A stretch of 64,000 nucleotides of DNA from Streptomyces sp. CNH099 (lineage in GTDB: Bacteria > Actinomycetota > Actinomycetes > Streptomycetales > Streptomycetaceae), in the NCBI GenBank assembly GCA_000514715.1, contig AZWL01000027.1, forward strand, positions 1-64,000, written 5' to 3'. A program made the translations under genes and the position numbers. This document shows positions 42,219 to 51,093 of this stretch, piece by piece. Below the pieces are notes generated by a model. That model was not told the origin of the DNA and searched no databases. It worked only from the letters and a program-made list of their open reading frames with translations. Position 1 is the stretch's first letter, and every line of letters begins with the position of its first letter.

Positions 42219-42818
42219 TCACTTCTCTTTGATGACCGGGTTGAGCGCCTTGCGCAGCTCCTTCTCGGAGAGCGGCTTGAGGGCCCGTACGGCGATCTTC
42301 CCCTCCCGGTCCAGGATCAGCGTGGAGGGGATGGCCTGCGGCGACAGGCTGTTCTTCGGGAACTTCAGGATCAGCTTCCCGTCCGGGTCGTACAGGCTCG
42401 GGTACTTGATCCTGAAGGTGCGGTCGAAGGCCCGGGCGTTGGCCACGTCGAGGTCCCGGGTGTTGATGCCGATGAACTGCACGCCCTGGTCGGCGGTGTC
42501 CTCGGAGACCTTGCGCAGGTTCGGCGCCTCGGCGCGGCAGGGGGCGCACCAGGAGCCCCAGACGTTGAGGACGACGACCTTGCCGCGGTAGTCGGCGAGC
42601 GCGAGCTGCTTGCCGTGGGTGGTCTCGCCGGAGATGTCGGGCGCGGCGAGGCGGTCGCCCTTGTCGACCACGGTCAGCTCGCCGGTGCCGCTGACGAACT
42701 GGGTGTTGCCGCCGGACGACGTCGCGTCCTCGCCGCACGCGGCCAGCACCAGCGTGCCGGCCGCAACCGCGGCGGCGGCCGCGACGGTCCGGCGGTGGAG
42801 CCTCCTCGCAGAAATCAT
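42219..42818 (-). CDS. TlpA/ResA-like thioredoxin-fold lipoprotein
   Basis: This 199-residue membrane-anchored thiol reductase has a signal peptide ending at GTLVLAAC (lipobox), then the thioredoxin fold with NVWGSWCAPCRAEAPNL (WCxPC) and a cis-proline at SPQAIPSTLILDREG. It would receive electrons from CcdA and reduce the CxxCH motif of apocytochrome c before heme attachment. The ATG at 42818 gives a basic n-region (MISARRLHRR). It is in the hemL-ccsB operon. Confidence 0.93.
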   Translation of the reverse strand: MISARRLHRRTVAAAAAVAAGTLVLAACGEDATSSGGNTQFVSGTGELTVVDKGDRLAAPDISGETTHGKQLALADYRGKVVVLNVWGSWCAPCRAEAPNLRKVSEDTADQGVQFIGINTRDLDVANARAFDRTFRIKYPSLYDPDGKLILKFPKNSLSPQAIPSTLILDREGKIAVRALKPLSEKELRKALNPVIKEK

Positions 42819-42965
42819 GTGAAAAGTTTCGCATGGGCCAGAGAGGGATCTTCCCCACCCCCCTGTAGCGCCGCACGGCGCGGCGGGGGCGCCGGTCAGC
42901 CGCCCGGGCCGCCCGGGCCGTACGGGGAGGAGACCGCCCCGTGGCACCCCCGGCGTGCCCGCCCG

Positions 42966-43685
42966 CTACCGCCGCGGGGCGTTGGCAGCGGCACCGCGGA
43001 TGGCGCCGCGGCCGAACTTGCGCTGCGCCCCCGCGAGCAGGTGCGGCGGCACCAGGTCGCGAGCGGGCTCGCTGTAGCCGACGGAGACGATGTCGTCGCC
43101 GTCGAACGTGAACGTCGTCAGCGACGCCAGCGTGCACTGCCGCGACCGCGGGTCGTGCCACAGCCGCCGGCCCTCGGCGAAGCTGCGCAGCACCCAGATC
43201 GGCAGCTGGTGGCTGACGCAGACGGCCTCGTGGCCGCGGGCGGCCTCGCGCGCGGACTGCAGCGCGCCCGTCATCCGTACGACCTGCTCGATGTACGGCT
43301 CGCCCCAGGAGGGGCGGAAGGGGTTGGTGAAGTACCTCCAGTTCGCCGGCTTGCGCAGCGCGCCGTCGCCGACGCCGAACGCCCGTCCCTCGAAGGCGTT
43401 GGCCGCCTCGATGAGCCGGTCGTCGGTCACGACGTCCAGGCCGTGCGCCTTCGCCACGGGCGCGGCGGTCTCCTGCGCGCGCTCCAGCGGGGAGGAGACG
43501 ACGTACCGGACGTCCCGGCCGGCGAGGTGCTCGGCGACCCGCTCGGCCATCTGCCGGCCCAGGTCGGAGAGGTGGTAGCCGGGGTTGCGGCCGTAGAGGA
43601 CGCCGTCGGGGTTGTGGACCTCACCGTGGCGCACCACGTGCACGACGGTGAGAATCCCTTCATCTTTACCGGGCATGTCAGCCAT
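42966..43685 (-). CDS. histidine phosphatase family protein
   Basis: This 239-residue phosphoglycerate-mutase-like protein contains VVHVVRHGEVHNPDGVLYGR, YVVSSPLERAQETAAPVA, and HEAVCVSHQLPIWVLRSF with the second catalytic histidine. It is conserved between hemL and the tlpA-like gene in Streptomyces. Its start is 12 bases after the hemL stop; an in-frame ATG at 43676 is an alternative. The substrate is unknown, though its conserved place suggests a task linked to heme or cofactor metabolism (inference). Confidence 0.87.
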   Translation of the reverse strand: MADMPGKDEGILTVVHVVRHGEVHNPDGVLYGRNPGYHLSDLGRQMAERVAEHLAGRDVRYVVSSPLERAQETAAPVAKAHGLDVVTDDRLIEAANAFEGRAFGVGDGALRKPANWRYFTNPFRPSWGEPYIEQVVRMTGALQSAREAARGHEAVCVSHQLPIWVLRSFAEGRRLWHDPRSRQCTLASLTTFTFDGDDIVSVGYSEPARDLVPPHLLAGAQRKFGRGAIRGAAANAPRR

Positions 43686-43697
43686 TCTGGACCGTCC

Positions 43698-45050
43698 CTA
43701 CTCCCGGCCCGCTGTCCGGCCCGCCGCCCCGTCCCCGGCGCGGGCCGCCGCCCGGGCGGCCGCCGGCAGCGCGGCGGCGATGCGCTCGATCTCCGTGTCG
43801 CCGATCGCCGTCGAGACGAACCAGCACTCGAAGGCGGACGGCGGCAGGTAGACGCCCTCGGCGAGCATCGCGTGGAAGAACGCCGTGAACTGCTCCGTAC
43901 GCTGCGCCTTCGCACCCTCGTAGTCGACGACGGGGGCGTCGGAGTCGGTGAAGAAGACGGAGAACATGGTGCTCGCCGTCTGCACCCGGTGCGCGACGCC
44001 CTCCTTGCTCAGCGCCTCCGTGACGAGCTGCCGCAGCCGCCCCGACACGTCGTCCAGCGTCTCGTACGCCGCGTCGTCCAGCAGCCGCAGCTGCGCGAGC
44101 CCGGCGGCGGTGGCCACGGGATTCCCGGAGAGCGTGCCCGCCTGGTACACGGGCCCGGCGGGCGCCAGCCGCCCCATGACGTCCGCCCGGCCGCCGAACG
44201 CGGCCGCGGGGAAGCCGCCGCCCATGACCTTGCCGAAGGTCATCAGGTCCGGCGTCACGCCGTCGACCCCGTACCAGCCGGCCCGGGAGGTGCGGAAGCC
44301 GGTCATCACCTCGTCCGACACGTACAGCGCGCCGTGCTCGGCGCACAGGTCCTTCAGCCCCTGGTTGAAGCCGGGCAGCGGCGGCACCGCACCCATGTTC
44401 CCGGGGGACGCCTCGGTGATCACGCAGGCGATCTCACCGGGGTGCTCTTCGAACGCCGCGCGGACAGCTGCCAAATCGTTATACGGCAGTACGAGGGTCT
44501 CGCCGGCCTGTGCCCCGGTGACCCCCGGGGTGTCCGGCAGCCCCAGGGTGGCGACCCCGGAACCGGCCGCGGCGAGCAGCGCGTCGACGTGTCCGTGGTA
44601 GCACCCGGCGAACTTCACGACCTTCGCCCGGCTCGTGAACCCGCGCGCCAGCCGGATCGCCGACATCGTCGCCTCGGTGCCCGAAGAAACGAGTCGTACC
44701 TGCTCAGCGGGGGTGACCCGGGAAACGATCTCCTCCGCGAGCGCCACCTCATCGGCCCCCGGAGTGCCGAACGACGTACCCCGCGCGACGGCCTCCCGCA
44801 CCGCGGCGGTCACCTCGGGGTGCGCGTGGCCGAGGATCATCGGTCCCCACGAGCACACGAGGTCGACGTACTCGCGGCCGTCGGCGTCCGTCAGGTACGG
44901 ACCCTTCCCCGACACCATGAACCGGGGCGTACCGCCCACGGCGCGGAAGGCGCGCACCGGAGAGTTCACGCCGCCCGGTGTCACGGCGGCCGCACGGTCG
45001 AAGAGCTTCTGCGAGACTGGAGCCTGGTACGGATAAGTCACGCAAGCCAT
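43698..45050 (-). CDS. hemL: glutamate-1-semialdehyde 2,1-aminomutase
   Basis: HemL turns glutamate-1-semialdehyde, the HemA product, into 5-aminolevulinate using pyridoxamine phosphate. The 450-residue protein has FMVSGKGPYLTDADGREYVD, VSSGTEATMSAIRLARG, KFAGCYHGHVDALL, the aspartate in LYVSDEVMTGFR and the PLP lysine in LMTFGKVMGGGFPAAA. The ATG at 45050 gives MACVTYPYQAP. The gene heads the operon running through the phosphatase to ccsB, linking heme supply with heme use. Confidence 0.95.
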   Translation of the reverse strand: MACVTYPYQAPVSQKLFDRAAAVTPGGVNSPVRAFRAVGGTPRFMVSGKGPYLTDADGREYVDLVCSWGPMILGHAHPEVTAAVREAVARGTSFGTPGADEVALAEEIVSRVTPAEQVRLVSSGTEATMSAIRLARGFTSRAKVVKFAGCYHGHVDALLAAAGSGVATLGLPDTPGVTGAQAGETLVLPYNDLAAVRAAFEEHPGEIACVITEASPGNMGAVPPLPGFNQGLKDLCAEHGALYVSDEVMTGFRTSRAGWYGVDGVTPDLMTFGKVMGGGFPAAAFGGRADVMGRLAPAGPVYQAGTLSGNPVATAAGLAQLRLLDDAAYETLDDVSGRLRQLVTEALSKEGVAHRVQTASTMFSVFFTDSDAPVVDYEGAKAQRTEQFTAFFHAMLAEGVYLPPSAFECWFVSTAIGDTEIERIAAALPAAARAAARAGDGAAGRTAGRE

Positions 45051-45176
45051 GGTCTCAGAGTGGCAAGGCGACCCGCGCCGGGGTGTTTCGCCGGCCCGCT
45101 GCTGGGGAGGTAGCTGAGACGATGATCGGGTTGCGCGGCGGGGGCAGTGCACATCTGAAAGCAGTCGGGTGGAGAT

Positions 45177-45737
45177 ATGCATCGCGGTGGCGAACTGGGC
45201 GAGGGGACCGATGACCGAGGGCCCCGGCGCGCCAGGTCGGGACGCCATCGCCGGGTGAACCACGGCGGCGAGGGCGTGAACAGGAACGACAGCCGGTCCG
45301 GCGGCGTGACGTACAAGTACTTCGGCGCGCCCGACGGCGCCACGGCGGCCCGGGTGCCCATCTCCATGCGCCCGGAGGAACTGGGCGGCGACGAGCTGGG
45401 CCAGGGCGGCCTCTTCGCCAAGGTGAAGCCCGAGACGATGTCCGCGATGGTCCTCACCGGCATCGAGGGCATACCGCTCCACAAGGTCCCGCCCCTGGAA
45501 CTGGTCGTCCTCCACCCCGACTACGCGGTGGTCCGACTCCCCATGACGGTCGTCGACCCCCTCCGCGGCATCGGCGAGGAAGAGGTCGGCGCCGCCGCGT
45601 TCATCTGGTCCACGGTCCCCGACCGCGGCGGCCCCCGAGACGCCTTCGACGTCTACCGGATGCTCCACGAGTGGCAGGAGTTCGCGGAGCGCCTGAACGA
45701 GGCGGGGCACCAGCCGTACTGCCTGGTGTGGCCCTGA
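45177..45737 (+). CDS. conserved Streptomyces protein of unknown function
   Basis: The conserved part starts around GGVTYKYFGAPDGATAARVP and continues with KVKPETMSAMVLTGIEGIPL and AFDVYRMLHEWQEFAERLNE, ending QPYCLVWP. I recognise no named domain. It is divergent from hemL, its usual place. The start is uncertain: ATG 45177 gives 186 residues, with GGAG only two bases away. GTG 45255 or GTG 45276 (MNRNDSRSGGVTYKYF) would trim a basic N-terminus that looks less conserved. Its 3' end directly borders the integrase gene of the mobile element. Confidence 0.7.
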   Translation: MHRGGELGEGTDDRGPRRARSGRHRRVNHGGEGVNRNDSRSGGVTYKYFGAPDGATAARVPISMRPEELGGDELGQGGLFAKVKPETMSAMVLTGIEGIPLHKVPPLELVVLHPDYAVVRLPMTVVDPLRGIGEEEVGAAAFIWSTVPDRGGPRDAFDVYRMLHEWQEFAERLNEAGHQPYCLVWP

Positions 45738-45804
45738 CCTGCGATTTAGTGGCCTCACGGCCTCGATTGCAGGAGCAGGCTTAGGGGTCTCGCGAAGGCG
45801 GTGA

Positions 45805-47139
45805 TCAGGCCGCCAGGGCACATTGAGGGCACACGCCGGAGTGATCTTCGGGGGATGTGCCCTCTGTCGTGTCCAGCCCGTCCCTGCCGACGTCGGCACC
45901 CAGGACGGCGTCGATCGCCTGACGGGTACGGGCCTCGCTCTGCGGCATGAGGTGGGTGTACGTCCGCAACGTGAAGCCGGGATCGGAGTGCCCGAGGTAC
46001 TCGGAGAGGGCCTTGATGCTCTCCCCGGCGTCCAGGAGCACCGAGGCGTACGTGTGCCGGAGGGCGTGCATGCCGTCGTCAGGTGCGGCGGCCATGTACT
46101 TCGCCCCGCGCTCGCGGGGAGGGATGACCGCGGCGGCGACGAGCGCGCGCTTCCAGTCGCCCTGGTTGAAGACGCTCCGGTTGTAGGCGTTGCCCTTGGC
46201 ATCCGTGAAGATCAGCCGGTGCGTCTGCGGCTCACCGTCCGGCGTGGCCCAGGGCAGGGCGATGTCGGTCGCGGGGAACTTCTTCAGGTGCCGCTTCAGC
46301 ACCTTGGCCAGTTCGTCAGGCAACGGCACGGAGCGAATCCGGTCGCCCTTGGGCAGAGCGAAGACCCTCTTGCTGCGTACCAGCCGTATCTGGCGTCTGA
46401 CGTGGACGAGCTTGCGGGCGAAGTCGATGTCTCCTTCGGCGACGCCGAAGATCTCTCCCTGACGGAGTCCGCAGCCGAAGCCCAGCGAGCCGCCGGCAGT
46501 GAAACGGTCGGGGAGACCGGAGATCACCGCCTGAACCCGGTCGAGCGTCCACGGCACCACCGGCTTCTTCGCGTGCTTCGGCAGCTTCACGGAACTGGAC
46601 CGGCACGGGTTCCGAGCCAGGAGACCGTCCTCGACGGCCGCGTCCAGCATGCCCACCAGGACGTCGTGGACACAGCCGATGCTGGACGCCTGTAGCCCGG
46701 CGGCCTGCACCTTCTTGATCCAGCCCTGGATGCTCGACGGTCGGGTCAGATTGCGGACCTCGTGCCCGCCGAGGTGCGGAACGATGTGGTTCCGGATTTC
46801 CCGCTCGTACCGCTCGTACGTCGTCGGCCCCGCCGTAACGGCCGCCAGCCACTGCTCGGCGTACTTGGCGAGGGTGATCTTCCCGGCCGAGGGGTCGACG
46901 TAGACGCCGCGCTGCAAGTCGCTCTCGACCTCGGCTGCACGGGCGTCGGCCTTGGCCTTGATCTCGTAGTGCTCTTTGCGCTGGGTGCCGTTGAGGTCGC
47001 GGTAGCGGACCTGCCAGCGCTTGCCGACGCCGTGGTCCTTGGTGGGCACCAGGCGGCGGGTGCGGCTTTTGTGCTCGGGGCATTCGGGGTCGTCGGGCTT
47101 GGGGTGGGATTTGTGCCAGCGGTCGTAGACGTCAGCCAT
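45805..47139 (-). CDS. tyrosine-type site-specific integrase
   Basis: This 444-residue phage/ICE-type tyrosine recombinase has an N-terminal arm-binding and SAM-like core-binding domain (QWLAAVTAGPTTYERYEREI). The catalytic domain has arginine in LGFGCGLRQGEIFGV, HxxR in MHALRHTYASVLLDAG, and histidine plus nucleophile tyrosine in YLGHSDPGFTLRTYTHLM. Short cysteine pairs flank the protein: CPEHK at the N-terminus and CPQCALAA at the very end. It overlaps the upstream XRE regulator by eight bases. Its stop lies 68 bases from the chromosomal gene at 45737, so an attachment site is expected in 45738-45804. No tRNA is present there. Confidence 0.93.
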   Translation of the reverse strand: MADVYDRWHKSHPKPDDPECPEHKSRTRRLVPTKDHGVGKRWQVRYRDLNGTQRKEHYEIKAKADARAAEVESDLQRGVYVDPSAGKITLAKYAEQWLAAVTAGPTTYERYEREIRNHIVPHLGGHEVRNLTRPSSIQGWIKKVQAAGLQASSIGCVHDVLVGMLDAAVEDGLLARNPCRSSSVKLPKHAKKPVVPWTLDRVQAVISGLPDRFTAGGSLGFGCGLRQGEIFGVAEGDIDFARKLVHVRRQIRLVRSKRVFALPKGDRIRSVPLPDELAKVLKRHLKKFPATDIALPWATPDGEPQTHRLIFTDAKGNAYNRSVFNQGDWKRALVAAAVIPPRERGAKYMAAAPDDGMHALRHTYASVLLDAGESIKALSEYLGHSDPGFTLRTYTHLMPQSEARTRQAIDAVLGADVGRDGLDTTEGTSPEDHSGVCPQCALAA

Positions 47140-47650
47140 CGAGCAGGGCCTCCTTGAGGTCGTCCAGCAGGTGGATGAGTTCGGTCTTGGTCAGGTGGCC
47201 CAGTGGATTCGGGCCCGGGGGGTTGCCTCCCTTCGTGACGAGGTGGTCGGCGCGGCGGCCTTCGGGTCGGGTGCGGATGGCGTGGTCGAGGGCGCTGTCG
47301 TCCTCGCGCGGGAGGAGGGGGTGGATGCCGTCGGCCCAGTCCCAGGCGTGGCGGGTGGTGACTTCGCCGGCGCCGGTGACGGTGGTGATGGTGTCGTCGG
47401 CGACCGGGGGCAGTAGCAACGTGGCGGGGGAGACGCCGAGGGCGGCGGCGATGGCGACGAGGTCGTCGACGTCGCAGCGGCGGTCGCCGCGTTCGATCTT
47501 GCTGAGTGCGGTAGAGGGGATGGGGCGCCCCAAGTCGCTGAGGCACTCGGCGAGTTGGCGCTGGGAGATGCCGAGGAGGGTGCGGATGCGTTCGATGTTG
47601 GTGGCGGTCTGACGGCCGGTGGGGCCGATCTCCACGGGGCGGGTTGCCAT
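47132..47650 (-). CDS. XRE-family regulator of the integrated element
   Basis: This 172-residue protein has an N-terminal helix-turn-helix: IRTLLGISQRQLAECLSDLG followed by STALSKIERGDRRCDVDDLV. After it comes LPPVADDTITTVTGAGEVTT and a C-terminal helical end KTELIHLLDDLKEALLDG. It is probably the element's repressor, controlling the divergent xis-rep-mob genes and its own int operon. The ATG at 47650 is preceded by a weak ribosome site. It overlaps int by eight bases. Confidence 0.85.
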   Translation of the reverse strand: MATRPVEIGPTGRQTATNIERIRTLLGISQRQLAECLSDLGRPIPSTALSKIERGDRRCDVDDLVAIAAALGVSPATLLLPPVADDTITTVTGAGEVTTRHAWDWADGIHPLLPREDDSALDHAIRTRPEGRRADHLVTKGGNPPGPNPLGHLTKTELIHLLDDLKEALLDG

Positions 47651-47760
47651 GACCGCGATGTTGACTTGGGAGGTGGGGCTTGGGCAAGTCCCAGTATACG
47701 GCTCCGGGGTGGCGGTCCGGGGCGGTCGGCGGGGTGCCGGTGGGCAACATAGACGACGAT

Positions 47761-47781
47761 CGCCGGTTAGCCAAACCGGCG
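47761..47781. promoter_or_regulatory. inverted-repeat operator in the element control region
   Basis: CGCCGGTT-AGCCA-AACCGGCG is a perfect 8-bp inverted repeat in the 283-base gap between the divergent repressor and xis-like genes. The gap is less GC-rich than its surroundings, as expected for promoters. The repeat is the best candidate binding site for the element's XRE regulator. Confidence 0.6.
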
Positions 47782-47933
47782 CTCTTGCTGACAATTGATG
47801 GGTCGCGTGCACCGTCCGGCGTCGTTTGGTTGTGTTACATGGCTTCGGCCACAATGTCGCTGGATGGGTTCCCGATCGTGTGGCACCGTCCGGTGCTGCA
47901 CAGCCACCGTCTCGTCATGATGGAGAGTGCCGG

Positions 47934-48185
47934 ATGCGTTCATCCCGTGCCGCCGAGTCCACCGCAGCCTCGTCCCGTACCCCCTCGTCCAGCTCGGAGC
48001 GCCGGCCGCTGGCCTCCCCCGAAGAGCTGTCCGCCTACCTCGGTGTTCCGCTGGGAACCTTGTACTCCTGGAATCACCGGGGGATCGGGCCGAAGGCGAC
48101 CAAGGTCGGCCGTCACCTGCGCTACCGCTGGCAGGAGGTGGAGGCGTGGCTGGATTCCCGGACAACGGACAACGACGCGGCCTGA
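47934..48185 (+). CDS. excisionase-like helix-turn-helix protein
   Basis: This 83-residue protein has a Ser-rich lead and a MerR/Xis-type winged helix: RPLASPEELSAYLGVPLGTL, then YSWNHRGIGPKATKVGRHLR and YRWQEVEAWLDSR. Proteins of this kind act with tyrosine integrases as excisionases or as activators. The ATG at 47934 is eight bases after GGAG. It is the first gene of the plus-strand part of the element, opposite to the repressor. Confidence 0.85.
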   Translation: MRSSRAAESTAASSRTPSSSSERRPLASPEELSAYLGVPLGTLYSWNHRGIGPKATKVGRHLRYRWQEVEAWLDSRTTDNDAA

Positions 48186-48270
48186 CCGCCGAGACGAGGT
48201 GGCCCCCGGTGCGCCAACACCAGGGGCCGAAGACACCTCAAGAAACCGCCCTGTAAGCGATCTACCAAGC

Positions 48271-48302
48271 GGTGCGGGCCGGGTGGCTGCCCGGCCCGCA
48301 CC
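48271..48302. promoter_or_regulatory. 13-bp hairpin just upstream of the DUF3631-type gene
   Basis: GGTGCGGGCCGGG pairs perfectly with CCCGGCCCGCACC across a six-base loop. The second arm ends four bases before the GAGG ribosome site of the ATPase gene. It could terminate the xis-like transcript or control translation of the ATPase. Confidence 0.6.
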
Positions 48303-48317
48303 GGGTGAGGAATGTCC

Positions 48318-49982
48318 GTGAGCGAGGGTACAGCCCTGCCCCCTCCCACCGAACCACCACAATCCGCCGGCACCGGCCAAGAGGCCGGTGATCACCTCGT
48401 TGCTGCGGCCCGCGCCAGCCGGGAACGCCGGGAAACGCAGACCCCCGCCCGTGTCTCGCGCCGGGAACAACGCCGTCAGGACCGGGCCGCCGAACTGGTC
48501 GCGCGCGCCGAGCGCAACGCCACCAGAACAGCCGCGTCCCAGGAAGAGAACTTCGAGGCCGAGCCACCGGCTTCCGCACAGCCTGCTTCCGCAGGCGGCA
48601 CGGCGACTTCCGATCAGGCTGCGACCTCCGCTGCGCAGGAGGCTGCGGATACTTCCGAGGGTTCCGCTGGCCCGCCTTCCGCTGACCTGACCGGGTCGGC
48701 CACCCCACCTGGATCGACCGCTTCGGCTGGTCAGGGTGTGGCTGAGGGGGCGGGGCTGCTGGCCGAGTTGCGGTCGTCGATTGCCCGGTACGTGGTGCTG
48801 CCCAACGACGAGGCGCTGACCGCGGTCACGCTGTGGGTGGCGGCCAGCCACATCCAACCTGTGCTGCAGCACGCACCGCGGATGGCGATCGTGGGCCCGA
48901 CGAAGAAGTGCGGCAAGTCCCGTCTGCTGGACATCCTCGCCGAGACGGTCAACAGGCCGATGATCACGGTGAACACCAGCCCCGCGGTCATCTTCCGCAT
49001 CATCGGTATGGAGCCGCCGACGCTGCTGGTGGATGAGGCGGACACCATCTTCGGCGCGAAGGTGGCGGAGAAGAACGAGGAACTGCGCGGGCTGCTCAAC
49101 GCCGGGCACCAGCGCAACCGTCCCGCCTGGCGGATCACCGGCCCTGACCACGAGCCGACCGCGTTCCCGACCTTCGCCATGGCCGCACTCGCGGGGATCG
49201 GCGACCTGCCGGACACCATCATGGACCGCGCCATCGTCATCCGGATGCAGCGCCGCCGCAAAGGCGAAGAGATCGCCGACTTCCGCGTGCCCCGCGACAG
49301 CCGCGCCCTCAACGACCTGCGCGAGCAGCTGACGGCGTGGCTGACCCCGCTGACCGAGCAGGCCGCGGAGATGACCCCGGCGATGCCGGTGGCCGACCGC
49401 GCCGCGGACACCTGGGAGCCGCTGGTGCTGGTGGCCGACCTCGCCGGCGGTGACTGGCCCGCCCTGGCCCGGACGGCATGCGTCGCGATGACCGCGCACG
49501 AGGCAGGCCAGGACGAGGAAGCCAGCCTGAAGACCCGCCTGCTGCGCGACATCCGCCGCGCCTTCGCGGACGCAGGCAATCCCGCCGCCATGCGCAGCCG
49601 CGATCTGCTCGCCGCCCTGTGCCAGGACGCCGAAGCCCCCTGGGCCGACTACTCAAGCACCGGCCTGAACGCCCACCACCTCAGCAACCTGCTCCGCGAC
49701 TTCGGCATCAGGCCGGTCAACATCCGCTTCCCCGACGGCACCCAGGCCAAGGGATACCCCAGCAGCCGGTTCACCGACGCCTGGGACCGCTACTGCCCCG
49801 AACCCGAACCCGAACGATCCGTCGAAACCACCCCACCCCACCACCCGGGACCGTCCCCAACCACACCCCGGTCCCCGACCCCGCCCCGGTCCCCGAGCAC
49901 GGTCCCCGCGCCGGTCCCCGTCCCCAGCACAGTGGCGGTCCCGCCACCCGGCAGCACGCCCGGTCCCGCGCGCCGCCGTTAG
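48318..49982 (+). CDS. DUF3631-type ATPase, putative replication protein of the element
   Basis: This 554-residue protein has a disordered Ala/Arg/Ser-rich N-terminus of about 140 residues, then a P-loop ATPase-like domain. Walker A is IVGPTKKCGKSRLLD and Walker B is PTLLVDEADTIFG; MEPPTLLVDEAD and RAIVIRMQRRRKGE are typical of DUF3631 proteins found in plasmid and ICE replication genes. The C-terminal AHHLSNLLRDFGIRPVNIRF resembles a winged-helix end. The tail is a Pro/Val/Ser-rich stretch encoded by GGTCCCC-type repeats, part of which is duplicated downstream. GTG 48318 is seven bases from GAGG; ATG 48312 is an alternative. Confidence 0.82.
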   Translation: MSEGTALPPPTEPPQSAGTGQEAGDHLVAAARASRERRETQTPARVSRREQRRQDRAAELVARAERNATRTAASQEENFEAEPPASAQPASAGGTATSDQAATSAAQEAADTSEGSAGPPSADLTGSATPPGSTASAGQGVAEGAGLLAELRSSIARYVVLPNDEALTAVTLWVAASHIQPVLQHAPRMAIVGPTKKCGKSRLLDILAETVNRPMITVNTSPAVIFRIIGMEPPTLLVDEADTIFGAKVAEKNEELRGLLNAGHQRNRPAWRITGPDHEPTAFPTFAMAALAGIGDLPDTIMDRAIVIRMQRRRKGEEIADFRVPRDSRALNDLREQLTAWLTPLTEQAAEMTPAMPVADRAADTWEPLVLVADLAGGDWPALARTACVAMTAHEAGQDEEASLKTRLLRDIRRAFADAGNPAAMRSRDLLAALCQDAEAPWADYSSTGLNAHHLSNLLRDFGIRPVNIRFPDGTQAKGYPSSRFTDAWDRYCPEPEPERSVETTPPHHPGPSPTTPRSPTPPRSPSTVPAPVPVPSTVAVPPPGSTPGPARRR

Positions 49983-50359
49983 TCCGTCCCGGGGACCGCC
50001 GGATGCGTCCCATCCGTCCCACCGCAGGTCAACGCCGGGACGGATGGGTGACCGGGACGGACTCATCCGTCCCGGTCCCCGGTCCCGCCCCTCGGTCCCC
50101 ACCCCCTTCATCTCGGTCCCCAACCGTGCCGGTCCCCGGTCCCCGTCCCCGCGGTCCCCGTCCCCGCGGTCCCCGGTCCCCGGTCCCCGGTCCCCGGTCC
50201 CCGGTCCCGAGCATGGTGGCGGTCCCGCCGCCTGGCAGCATGCCCGGTCCCGCGCGCCGCCGTTAGTCCGTCCCGGGGACCGCCGGATGCGTCCCGTCCG
50301 TCCCCGCGCAGGTCAACGCCGGGACGGATGGGTGGCTGGGACGGACTCATCCGTCCCGG
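49932..50359 (+). repeat. 284-bp-spaced duplication with GGTCCCC tandem repeats and ATCCGTCCC boxes
   Basis: A 144-bp segment covering the end of the ATPase gene and sequence beyond it (49932-50075) recurs at 50216-50359 with few changes and no length change. The two copies are 284 bases apart, in different reading frames. Between them are tandem GGTCCCC/CCGGTCCCC units. The sequence ATCCGTCCC or its complement GGGACGGAT occurs several times in both copies and again near 50400. The interval 49983-50445 holds no gene. It may be an iteron-like replication or transfer origin next to rep and mob genes. Confidence 0.7.
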
Positions 50360-50445
50360 CCCCCGTGTCCGTACCTGTGCTGACCAGCCATGCAACGCAT
50401 GGGACGGATAGCACCCCGTCCCCGTACGAAGAAAGGGCGGCAACC

Positions 50446-51093
50446 ATGCCCGGCCCCGATCAGACCGCCAGCCGCCGTACCGACACCGGCGACCCGCCTG
50501 ACAACCGCGCAGCAAGGTATCCCCCTGGACCGTCCAAGATCGGCTCCTACGGGGGTGTCTCCGCCCCGGGGGTGGCGGAGGGGGCCCGGCTCCAGGAGGA
50601 GCCGGACCAGAGCGGGACGGGCGGCGAGTCCGCCGGGTCGCTGCCGATCCGCGCTGCGATCGCCGCCGCGGTGCATCGCGCTGCCCGCCGCCGGCGTCGC
50701 GATACCCGCCAGCGCACCCGGCGGCTGACCGTGCGCTTCAGCCACGCCGAGGAAACCCAGATCAAGAGCCGGGCCAGGGAGCTGAACATCGCGGTCGCCC
50801 ATCTGATGGCGGACGCCACCATGGCCGTGGTCGACCACAGCATCCCGCTCGTCGGGCAGCGCACCGCCACCGACGACCTGATCGACGAACTCGCTGCCCT
50901 GCGCACTGCCGTCTCCCGGGTGGGCAACAACGTCAACCAGATCGCCGAGCGATTGAACTCCCACGGGCCCACCCACCCTACGGACGCGGCTGTGCTGGCG
51001 GCCGCCGAGCAGGCCATCACGCTCACCCAGGCGGTCCTGGAGACTGTGGACTCCTCGGCCGCCCAAGCCGCCACCCGTCGGGCCCGCCGATGA
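50446..51093 (+). CDS. MobC-like relaxosome accessory protein
   Basis: This 215-residue basic protein has TRRLTVRFSHAEETQIKSRA, a ribbon-helix-helix-like DNA-binding start, and the MobC signature AVSRVGNNVNQIAERLNSHG. Such proteins help the relaxase open the origin of transfer. The first 90 residues are low-complexity and probably disordered. It overlaps the relaxase start by four bases (ATGA). The repeat-rich region just upstream is the logical place for oriT. Confidence 0.85.
   Translation: MPGPDQTASRRTDTGDPPDNRAARYPPGPSKIGSYGGVSAPGVAEGARLQEEPDQSGTGGESAGSLPIRAAIAAAVHRAARRRRRDTRQRTRRLTVRFSHAEETQIKSRARELNIAVAHLMADATMAVVDHSIPLVGQRTATDDLIDELAALRTAVSRVGNNVNQIAERLNSHGPTHPTDAAVLAAAEQAITLTQAVLETVDSSAAQAATRRARR

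Noticed and set aside
45738..45804. tRNA gene as attachment site for the integrase
   Set aside because: No cloverleaf or T-arm sequence is visible; only a short interval between the chromosomal gene and int exists, and the attachment core cannot be defined without the other end.
49860..50220. GGTCCCC repeats as a CRISPR array
   Set aside because: Units are 7-9 bp and contiguous, with no unique spacers and no cas genes.
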